This document shows, piece after piece, positions 1 through 4,810 of a DNA stretch of 7,277 nucleotides; position 1 is the stretch's first letter; every line of letters begins with the position of its first letter. This DNA is from CAZLFA01 sp964558665 (GTDB lineage: Bacteria; Desulfobacterota; Syntrophia; Syntrophales; PHBD01), in NCBI GenBank assembly GCA_964558665.1, contig CAZLFA010000100.1:1-7277 (forward strand), given 5' to 3'. A program made the position numbers and the translations under genes. The notes under the pieces are model-generated. The model was not told the DNA's origin. It was given only the letters and a program-made list of their open reading frames with translations, and searched no databases.

Positions 1-1
1 T

Positions 2-250
2 TCTTTAAAGAATTGGCCTATGAAAATTTCACACAAAAAAATTGACAGTACCAAGACAAATATCGGCGACGTGATAATCCTTATTGTTGCCATCTTTGGT
101 CTGGGTGTAGTGATGGCAATCATTTCCGGGATAATAAATCTCGTCCCCATGCTGGGGCAGTTGGTAAGCATGCTCCTTTCCGGCGCCTTCGGCGGCTACC
201 TTACGGTGGTGCTGGTGCGTGTTTACCGGCATCTTACCCGCACTGCTTAG
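2..250 (+). CDS. C-terminal part of a membrane protein (5' end outside window)
   Basis: The reading frame is open to the left edge of the window. The first internal ATG, at 20, has only a weak upstream purine stretch, so this is more likely the 3' end of a longer gene than a complete 76-residue protein. Counting from that ATG, two hydrophobic segments at about residues 17-40 and 43-68 are separated by a short Pro/Gly-containing turn (NLVPMLGQ). The protein ends in a short basic tail, with VYRHL just after the second segment. Two final helices followed by a short YR-type tail resemble the C-termini of multi-helix YciC/GPDPase-membrane-domain-like proteins, but that is only an impression and no function is assigned. 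The TAG stop at 248-250 coincides with the first bases of a dispersed repeat fragment, so the present C-terminus may have been set by that repeat. Confidence 0.5.
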   Translation, partial: SLKNWPMKISHKKIDSTKTNIGDVIILIVAIFGLGVVMAIISGIINLVPMLGQLVSMLLSGAFGGYLTVVLVRVYRHLTRTA

Positions 251-276
251 TTTCCGTCCGGAAAGGGCTCTTTTCC
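248..276. repeat. Repeat copy C (fragment of the A/B repeat family)
   Basis: These 29 bases match the reverse complement of 1530-1558 (the right end of repeat copy A) at 28 of 29 positions by hand. The match begins at TAG, which is also the stop codon of the upstream gene, runs through GTTTCCGTCCGGAAAGG, and ends at CTTTTCC. Beyond 276 the similarity to copies A and B fades, so this is a terminal fragment or a diverged copy. The core GTTTCC-GTCC-GGAAAG is itself nearly palindromic. Confidence 0.7.
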
Positions 277-320
277 GGTTCTGAATCAGAGCACTAGCTG
301 CGTTGGCTTCGTCGTTGAAG

Positions 321-345
321 AAGGGCGGGTTTAAAACCCGCCCTT
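321..345. repeat. Perfect REP-like palindrome, 12-bp arms
   Basis: The arm AAGGGCGGGTTT (321-332) is followed by a single A and then its exact reverse complement, AAACCCGCCCTT (334-345). The arms are GC-rich on the outside and AT-rich at the centre. GGGCGGGTTT/AAACCCGCCC palindromes are, from memory, common dispersed intergenic elements in deltaproteobacterial and related genomes. When translated they give spurious peptides containing IVRAG-KPA, and the complementary strand here reads exactly that kind of peptide. Only one copy lies in the window. No U-run follows on the + strand (TACGATAG follows), so it is not a typical intrinsic terminator. Confidence 0.75.
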
Positions 346-474
346 ACGATAGTTATTAACGGAGTATTCGGCAAACGGGATAGCGGCGTTGAAGTCATGT
401 GCCCCGGTTTGAGGCGATAAAACATGAAGAAGACATCCGCTGTTGAAGAGTAGTCAAACGAAAGGAGAAGTGCC

Positions 475-1362
475 ATGAAAAGTATTCGATGCAATGCAGG
501 GTTTTCTGTTGTCTTTCTATTTGTTCTTTTTGTCTTTTTTGTTCATCCGTGTTTTGGAGCCGATCTGGCCGCGACACTTGCAGACAACTACCTGAAGAAG
601 AAGCCGGTTGCAGAAGCCGATGCAGGGATGACGCTGGTGCAGGCCATGAAGATCCAGGAAAAGTATCTGGCCATTCTCGGCAAGACGGAAGGAAAGGTTG
701 TCGGCTACAAGGCGGGATTGACCAACCCGGCAGTACAGAAAGTCTTTGGCGTCAATGCCCCGGTGCGCGGCACTCTTTTGAAAAACATGCTTCTGGAAAG
801 CGGTGCGGTGCTTCCCGCCGGCTTCGGTCCGCGTCCCCTCAGCGAAGGTGATCTGATATTGCGGGTCGGCAGCGACAGGATCAATAAGGCCAGGACTCCT
901 GAAGAGACACTCAAATATATTGATGCCGCCATTCCCTTTATCGAGCTTCCCGACCTGATGTATGCCCAGGGAGTCAAGATCAACGGACCTGCCCTGGCGG
1001 CAGTAAATGTTGCCGCCCGTTACGGTATTGTGGGCAAACCGATTCCCATCAAGCCGACCAAAGAGTGGAGTGACCGTCTCAGAGATTTTACACTCCAGAT
1101 ACTGGACGAAAAAGGAACGATGGTCATTGAAGGCAAGGGCAGCAGTCTTCTCGATCATCCGCTGAATGTTGTTTTATGGATAAAGAATTCTCTGCAGGCG
1201 GAAGGAAAAAAACTCAAGAAGGGCGATCTCCTTTCTCTGGGGACCATCACGAAGCTGATCCCGACAAAACCCGGCACGGAAGTGCGTGCACGCTATATCG
1301 GTCTCGACCCCAAAGGGCCTGTGGAAATCTTTGTAAAGTTCAAACCAGGCGCTGAGAAATAG
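475..1362 (+). CDS. Exported 2-keto-4-pentenoate hydratase-like protein
   Basis: This 295-residue protein belongs to the MhpD/fumarylacetoacetase-like superfamily, whose members hydrate 2-hydroxypenta-2,4-dienoates or act on related 2-keto acids using a divalent metal. Residues 1-29 form a Sec signal: basic start (K2, R5), hydrophobic core 9-23, likely cleavage after FGA at 29. The mature part carries GYKAGLTNPAVQKVFGV (78-93), then SEGD (E124, D126) and IELPD (E157), which I read as the usual three-acid metal site of MhpD-like enzymes (E-x-E/D plus a distal E). GDLLSLGT at 250-257 matches the conserved late motif. The start is supported by AAGGAG at 462-467, seven bases before ATG 475. The length is about 30 residues more than cytoplasmic MhpD, which the signal explains. 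A periplasmic location is odd for a catabolic hydratase, and no meta-cleavage pathway genes are nearby. Substrate unknown. Confidence 0.85.
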   Translation: MKSIRCNAGFSVVFLFVLFVFFVHPCFGADLAATLADNYLKKKPVAEADAGMTLVQAMKIQEKYLAILGKTEGKVVGYKAGLTNPAVQKVFGVNAPVRGTLLKNMLLESGAVLPAGFGPRPLSEGDLILRVGSDRINKARTPEETLKYIDAAIPFIELPDLMYAQGVKINGPALAAVNVAARYGIVGKPIPIKPTKEWSDRLRDFTLQILDEKGTMVIEGKGSSLLDHPLNVVLWIKNSLQAEGKKLKKGDLLSLGTITKLIPTKPGTEVRARYIGLDPKGPVEIFVKFKPGAEK

Positions 1363-1425
1363 TTGTTTCCGTAGTGCAGTTTCCATCCAGAAACTCAGGA
1401 TGCTGAAACTTTTGGTTTCCGTATC
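1363..1425. repeat. Iterated GTTTCC hairpin modules after the hydratase gene
   Basis: GTTTCC occurs at 1365-1370, 1379-1384 and 1415-1420. The first and third are both followed by GTA. Two short hairpins result: AGTTTC (1378-1383) with GAAACT (1390-1395) around a six-base loop, and GAAAC (1405-1409) with GTTTC (1415-1419) around TTTTG. The middle unit GTTTCCATCCAGAAA closely resembles the terminal module GTTTCCGTCCGGAAA of repeat copy C, so this stretch looks like nested or decayed ends of the same repeat family. It starts directly after the TAG stop of the hydratase gene and could also mark the 3' end of its mRNA. No U-run terminator is clear. Confidence 0.5.
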
Positions 1426-1558
1426 GGGAAGGAGGTATTTTTCGTTCTGGCAAGGAGATCAAGGGATTGCGCGGAGGCTTACATAATGTACGTCGCACAA
1501 GCAATACCTCAGATCGACACAGCCAGAGCGGAAAAGAGCCCTTTCCGGACGAAAACTA
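1415..1558. repeat. Repeat copy A (palindromic dispersed element)
   Basis: Positions 1426-1546 align with the reverse complement of 4444-4567 (copy B) at about 111 of 121 positions by hand, with one three-base indel near the centre. The outer ends extend the element. The left end, GTTTCCGTATCGGGAAGG (1415-1432), and the reverse complement of the right end, which reads GTTTTCGTCCGGAAAGG, form imperfect terminal inverted repeats. The whole unit is therefore a long imperfect palindrome. The central hairpin, well kept in copy B (GACGTAC/GTACGTC), is damaged on one side here (GGCTTAC). No reading frame for a transposase is present, so the element is non-autonomous (MITE- or REP-like) if mobile at all. 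Confidence 0.75.
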
Positions 1559-1597
1559 GTGTAAAATATTTCCTGACAGGGTTTTCAGAAACGGCTA

Positions 1598-1627
1598 TTG
1601 AATATTTCTGCCGACGAATAGTATAAT
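1598..1627 (+). promoter_or_regulatory. Possible upstream sigma70-like promoter
   Basis: TTGAAT (1598-1603) stands 18 bases before TATAAT (1622-1627). It would transcribe toward the antitoxin-toxin genes and lies upstream of a better promoter, so it may be secondary or fortuitous in AT-rich DNA. Confidence 0.35.
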
Positions 1628-1631
1628 TCAT

Positions 1632-1660
1632 TAGACAGGTCTTTTTACAGGTGCTATAAT
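1632..1660 (+). promoter_or_regulatory. Promoter of the toxin-antitoxin operon with extended -10
   Basis: TAGACA (1632-1637, five of six to TTGACA) is followed by 17 bases and a perfect TATAAT (1655-1660). A TGC directly before the -10 makes it an extended -10. It lies 34 bases before the antitoxin ATG. A ten-base palindrome AGAC-AG-GTCT (1633-1642) covers the -35, ACAGGT is repeated at 1635-1640 and 1647-1652, and AGACCT (1674-1679) mirrors AGGTCT (1637-1642). Antitoxins of this class usually repress their own promoter, so these symmetric sites are plausible operators. That last step is inference. Confidence 0.7.
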
Positions 1661-1693
1661 CAAACCAGTTAATAGACCTTTCAGGAGGATTGT

Positions 1694-1972
1694 ATGGAGT
1701 CTAATGTCGTCAAGTATTCGGAGGATATCGTTCCGATCACAGATCTGAAAGTAAACCCGGGCAGGATTGTAAATCAAGTGGACAAAACCCGCCGGCCGGT
1801 ACTTCTTACGAGCCGCGGCAGGGCTGTGGCCATTGTGGAGTCTGTCAGAGATTATGAGGAAAGAACCGAAGAACAGGCTTTTCTGCGAGGCGTTGTGCAG
1901 GGTCTGATGGACGTTGAAGAAGGCAGGGAAATCAGCCTGGCTGAAGTAAAAAAGAAGCTGGGATTGAAATAG
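1694..1972 (+). CDS. Phd/YefM-type antitoxin
   Basis: A 92-residue protein of the Phd/YefM antitoxin type, expected to bind DNA as a dimer through its N-terminal half and to neutralise the partner toxin through its C-terminal half. The N-terminal pattern fits: ITDLKVNPGRIVNQV (15-29), then RRPVLLTSRGRAVAIVES (33-50), the usual two-strand segment of the family with TSRGRAVAIV in place of TxxGkpvAvl. The C-terminal part (52-92) is charged and helical, ending in SLAEVKKKLGLK, as in the toxin-wrapping tails of related antitoxins. AGGAGG at 1683-1688 sits five bases before the ATG. The toxin gene starts two bases after the stop. A strong promoter with symmetric sites lies directly upstream, consistent with autoregulation. 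Confidence 0.9.
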   Translation: MESNVVKYSEDIVPITDLKVNPGRIVNQVDKTRRPVLLTSRGRAVAIVESVRDYEERTEEQAFLRGVVQGLMDVEEGREISLAEVKKKLGLK

Positions 1973-1974
1973 CC

Positions 1975-2274
1975 ATGCCTAAAAAGATTTTAATAACATT
2001 TACTTCCTCGGCATTGAATGATCTTCAAGCAATCAGGACATGGTATGCGGATCAGCAGGCACCGAAGGCAGGTGAAAAACTACTTCGCGAGATTATGTCG
2101 CATGTGGAGAGATTGGCTGACTTTCCCGAAAGCGGACGAATTGTACCGGAATTCGGCATAACGAATTTACGAGAAATTATTTATTCTCCCTTCCGGATTG
2201 TCTATCGTCTTGATATAAGAAAAATCATGATTATACGTGTCTGGCGAAGCGAGAGAATACTTAAGCTGCCTTGA
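1975..2274 (+). CDS. RelE/ParE-family toxin
   Basis: A 99-residue protein with the layout of the RelE/ParE toxin superfamily. An N-terminal strand is followed by SSALNDLQAIRTWYAD (11-26), the helical region with the conserved A-x-x-D-L and aromatic residue. Then come FPESGRIVPEFG (50-61), LREIIYSPFRIVYRL (65-79) and the last strand IMIIRVWRSER (84-94). The PESGR, RE and FRIVYR motifs match ParE-like members best. ParE proteins poison DNA gyrase whereas RelE proteins cleave ribosome-bound mRNA, and sequence alone does not decide between these here. The terminal motif is VWRSER rather than the more common V-x-H-x-x-R. The gene starts two bases after the antitoxin stop with no separate strong Shine-Dalgarno sequence, so translation is probably coupled to the antitoxin. 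Its length is normal and it looks intact. Confidence 0.9.
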   Translation: MPKKILITFTSSALNDLQAIRTWYADQQAPKAGEKLLREIMSHVERLADFPESGRIVPEFGITNLREIIYSPFRIVYRLDIRKIMIIRVWRSERILKLP

Positions 2275-2351
2275 TAAAAACATAGTTGACGATTGTATGT
2301 AATCTGAATACTTACTCGTCATCAAAGCTATTTCGTTTCAAGAAAATTAAA

Positions 2352-3335
2352 ATGAGCAGTCTTCTGGACAGGCTTTATGCCAGCCAGGCCAACAGGCGCC
2401 TGTTTTTCGGGCAGGGATGGGGCAACCTTGCACTGCTTCAGGAAGCCGTGGAGAAGGGATCGCCGTTAATTCAGTCCGATCCGCCTGATGCACCGGACAT
2501 TGTATGGCAATGGCGCCTTGGAAAAAACGGCGCCGTTGTAAGTCGCGGCAGTTTCCGCAGTCCTTTTCATGCCCCCGGATATCCTCCGGAGAGCCATACA
2601 GCGTATATCGAACTTATCATGCCTTCCGAAGCCGGGAAGGACACGCCCGTATGCCTGCACTTCGCCGCCACCGGTGACGAGGGATTCGACAGGAGGCGCA
2701 TTGCTCTGGCCATGCCGCTGGTGAAACAGGGCATCGGTTCGCTTATCCTGGAAAATCCTTATTACGGGAAAAGGCGGCCCCCCGATCAGCACGGTAAGAT
2801 GCTCAACAGATTCAGCGACCTTTGCCTCATGGGTGCGGCAACCCTTCACGAAGGCCGATCACTGATGGCTTGGCTCAGGAAGGAAGGCTGCCGCTTCATC
2901 GGTGTCTGCGGCATCAGCATGGGGGGCCACATGGCCGCCCAGGCGGGCGCCCTTTCAAGCGAGCCGGTTGCAATTATCCCCTTCATTGCCCCACACTCTC
3001 CGAGCGCCGTCTTTACAGAGGGCGTCCTGAAAAACTATTGCGACTGGGATATAATGAACCGCCAGCTCAACGGCAGCGGCGATGCCGTGGCATTCATGAG
3101 GAAGATTCTGGACCTTCTCGACATCAGGAAATTTCCCGTTCCCCGAAAGCCTGCCGCGGCATGCATAACAGGCGCACTTAACGACGCCTATATCCCGCCC
3201 TCCTCCGTTGCCACCCTGCATGACTTCTGGCCGGGTTCCCAACTCGACTGGCTCAGCGGCGGCCATGTGGGAGCCTTTCTCTTTCACCGCGGGGATTTTG
3301 TGCGGGCGGTCATCAGGGCATTTGACAGGCTATGA
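2352..3335 (+). CDS. ABHD18-like (DUF2048) alpha/beta hydrolase
   Basis: A 327-residue serine hydrolase resembling the ABHD18 family. The signature run is clear: TGDEGFDRRR (107-116), LILENPYYGKRRPPDQ (131-146), SDLCLMG (155-161), then GISMGGHMAA (187-196) with nucleophile S189, and VFTEGVL (220-226). The probable acid is D278 (GALNDAYIP) and the catalytic histidine H305 (GGHVGAF). No signal peptide or membrane segment is seen. Human ABHD18 is mitochondrial and, as I recall, has recently been linked to cardiolipin deacylation, so a lipid ester or amide substrate is plausible but inferred. I chose ATG 2352. A TTG at 2286 would add 22 poorly conserved-looking residues and lacks a ribosome site, though the site before 2352 is also weak. 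The last bases overlap the next gene by ATGA, implying coupled translation with the DUF362 protein. The gap to the toxin gene is 77 bases. Confidence 0.88.
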   Translation: MSSLLDRLYASQANRRLFFGQGWGNLALLQEAVEKGSPLIQSDPPDAPDIVWQWRLGKNGAVVSRGSFRSPFHAPGYPPESHTAYIELIMPSEAGKDTPVCLHFAATGDEGFDRRRIALAMPLVKQGIGSLILENPYYGKRRPPDQHGKMLNRFSDLCLMGAATLHEGRSLMAWLRKEGCRFIGVCGISMGGHMAAQAGALSSEPVAIIPFIAPHSPSAVFTEGVLKNYCDWDIMNRQLNGSGDAVAFMRKILDLLDIRKFPVPRKPAAACITGALNDAYIPPSSVATLHDFWPGSQLDWLSGGHVGAFLFHRGDFVRAVIRAFDRL

Positions 3336-4435
3336 AGGTAATCGTCAAAAAATCGAGCTACCGTTACGATGAACTGAAGCCGGCATTCTTCGGGATCATG
3401 GATGCCATCGGCGGCAGAAATATTCCCCGGGGAAGCCGCATCCTTGTAAAACCCAACATGCTTTCCGCCGCTACTCCCGAGCAGGCCTTGCTCACTCATC
3501 CGCTTATCATCCGGGCTGCGGCCGAATATGTAAAGGAAATGGATGCGCATGTATTAATAGCGGACAGTCAGGCGATCGGCTCTTTCGACAGAATAGCCCG
3601 TGAAAACGGCACGACCGAGGCGCTCAGGGATCTCGATCTGGAATTCAGACCGTTTCAGGAGTCTGTAGTTGCGGATATCGGCAAACCCTTTGATGCAATA
3701 GATCTGGCGGCAGATGCCCTTGACGCCGATTTCGTGATCAATCTCCCGAAGCTCAAGACGCACGAACAGATGCTGCTGACACTGGCCGTAAAAAACATGT
3801 TTGGCTGTGTGGTGGGATTCCGGAAAGCGGAGTGGCATATGCGCACGGGCATCAACCGCGAGCTTTTCGCGAAGCTTCTGGTGCTGATCTGCCGCAGGAT
3901 CAATCCGGGCTTCACCGTGCTTGACGGAATTCTGGGTATGGAAGGCGAAGGTCCGGGAAAGAGAGGCATCCCCAGACAGATCGGCGTTATGATGGGCAGC
4001 AGCGACCCCTTTGCCGTCGATGCCGCCGTGTGCCGCCTGATCGGCATAGAGCCTGAAAGGCTGCTGACGCTGAAAGCGGCTTCGGAGATGGGACTGGTAG
4101 ATGAGGTGCTGGAAATTGAGGAAACACTGCCCGAAGTCCGGAATTTCAAGCTGCCCGATATGGTATCGCCGATGTTCGGACCGAAGCAGGTGCACGGCTT
4201 CATCAGACGTCATTTCCTGCAGCGACCGGTTGTTGATGAGCCGCTGTGCAACCTATGCGGTGAATGCTGGAAGATATGCCCGGCAAAGGCTATTTCCCAT
4301 GATACGAAGATGCTGTATTTCGACCATAACAAGTGCATCCGTTGCTACTGCTGCATTGAAATCTGCCCTCATGCAGCTCTGCACACGGAAGAGACTTTGC
4401 CGGGGAGGATAATAAGGCGGATTGTTTTCAAATAG
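3332..4435 (+). CDS. DUF362 protein with C-terminal 2x[4Fe-4S] ferredoxin domain
   Basis: A 367-residue protein. Residues about 1-270 are a DUF362 domain: ILVKPNML (37-44), THPLII (55-60), NLPKLKTHEQMLLTLAVKN (137-155), DGILGMEGEGPGKRG (198-212) and DPFAVDAAV (225-233). A linker leads to two bacterial ferredoxin motifs, C306-x2-C309-x2-C312-x3-C316-P and C335-x2-C338-x2-C341-x3-C345-P, enough for two [4Fe-4S] clusters. An additional cysteine, C340, lies in the second motif. DUF362 proteins are common in anaerobes and have no settled function. The fusion argues for electron transfer to a reaction in the first domain. No signal peptide is seen, so it is probably cytoplasmic. ATG 3332 overlaps the hydrolase stop (ATGA), so the two are very likely co-translated and work in one process. 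The stop TAG is the first base triplet of repeat copy B. Confidence 0.9.
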   Translation: MKVIVKKSSYRYDELKPAFFGIMDAIGGRNIPRGSRILVKPNMLSAATPEQALLTHPLIIRAAAEYVKEMDAHVLIADSQAIGSFDRIARENGTTEALRDLDLEFRPFQESVVADIGKPFDAIDLAADALDADFVINLPKLKTHEQMLLTLAVKNMFGCVVGFRKAEWHMRTGINRELFAKLLVLICRRINPGFTVLDGILGMEGEGPGKRGIPRQIGVMMGSSDPFAVDAAVCRLIGIEPERLLTLKAASEMGLVDEVLEIEETLPEVRNFKLPDMVSPMFGPKQVHGFIRRHFLQRPVVDEPLCNLCGECWKICPAKAISHDTKMLYFDHNKCIRCYCCIEICPHAALHTEETLPGRIIRRIVFK

Positions 4436-4567
4436 CTTCTGCAGGAAAGGGGTCTTTTCCGCCCTGGCTGTGTCGCTCTGCGGTATTGCTTGTGCGACGT
4501 ACGCGGTTATGTACGTCTCCGCGCAATCCCTTGATCTTCTTGCCAGAACGAAAAATCCCTCCTTTCC
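4433..4567. repeat. Repeat copy B (inverted relative to copy A)
   Basis: The core 4444-4567 is the reverse complement of copy A (about 92% by hand over the aligned bases). Its centre is a perfect hairpin, GACGTAC (4497-4503) with GTACGTC (4511-4517) around GCGGTTAT. Outer parts also pair imperfectly: CTGGC near 4464 with GCCAG near 4542, and GGAAAGG near 4444 with CCTTTCC near 4561. The full unit is therefore one long imperfect palindrome. It starts at or just after the TAG stop of the DUF362 gene (TAGCTTCTGCAGGAAAGG, a diverged form of the module in copy C). Long forward reading frames through this stretch are products of the repeat and not genes. Confidence 0.75.
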
Positions 4568-4641
4568 TATTTTTTAAAATCATCCATATGAAGAAATCTG
4601 TCGAGGTAAAATTGCAGGGGCTGTTAATTAATCGGTTCGTG

Positions 4642-4650
4642 TGTTATAGT
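4642..4650 (+). promoter_or_regulatory. Possible extended -10 promoter for the S-component operon
   Basis: TGT directly followed by TATAGT (4645-4650, five of six to TATAAT) makes an extended -10. No good -35 stands 17 bases upstream. Transcription would begin near 4657 and leave a leader of about 150 bases that includes the hairpin at 4686-4773. It is the best candidate between repeat copy B and the gene, but weak. Confidence 0.4.
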
Positions 4651-4685
4651 GAAGCCGGATTACACGATAAAAAATACTCTTCGGC

Positions 4686-4773
4686 ATCCGGGTCAAAAAG
4701 TTTCCCGCGGCTCAGAATATTTTTCACGAGAAAAATATTTGATTCGCCGCTTGAAAACCTCTTTGACCGGGAT
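4686..4773 (+). promoter_or_regulatory. Long imperfect hairpin in leader of the S-component gene (candidate cis-regulatory RNA)
   Basis: This 88-base segment can fold back almost end to end. The outer stem is ATCC (4686-4689) with GGAT (4770-4773), a G-G mismatch, then GGTCAAA (4691-4697) with TTTGACC (4762-4768). The middle has GTTT (4700-4703) with AAAC (4755-4758). The inner stem is GCGGC (4707-4711) with GCCGC (4746-4750), TCA with TGA, then a perfect ten-base AATATTTTTC (4716-4725) with GAAAAATATT (4730-4739) closed by the tetraloop ACGA. An alternative pairing exists: ATCCGG (4686-4691) is also complementary to CCGGAT (4655-4660), mutually exclusive with the outer stem. No U-run follows, so intrinsic termination is unlikely. 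The Shine-Dalgarno at 4794-4801 lies 20 bases past the stem. I do not recognise a known riboswitch class. It could instead be a decayed palindromic repeat. Confidence 0.5.
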
Positions 4774-4810
4774 AATAAAAAAAGGAAATAATTAAGGGAG
4801 GTAGATGATC

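Noticed and set aside
294..494. Reverse-strand frame containing IVRAGFKPAL
   Set aside because: The peptide is the translation of the 321-345 palindrome, a known source of spurious proteins.
517..1158. Long reverse-strand open frame opposite the hydratase gene
   Set aside because: It is antisense to a well-supported gene, has no ribosome site and no recognisable domain. Long antisense frames are common opposite GC-rich genes.
2286..2351. TTG start and TTGACG as a start codon or -35 for the ABHD18-like gene
   Set aside because: The extension lacks a ribosome site and family resemblance. TTGACG has no good -10 at 16-18 bases, so neither a longer protein nor a separate promoter is supported.
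3554..4213. Two overlapping long reverse-strand frames opposite the DUF362 gene
   Set aside because: Both are shadows of a conserved coding region, His/Ser-rich without any motif.
4486..4791. Forward open frame of about 100 codons between the DUF362 and S-component genes
   Set aside because: It runs through repeat copy B and the leader hairpin, has no good ribosome site, and its composition (basic, low complexity) does not look like a protein.
4651..4804. Known riboswitch (for example TPP or another vitamin class) before the S-component gene
   Set aside because: I looked for familiar conserved cores and found none. It is reported only as a candidate unclassified structure.
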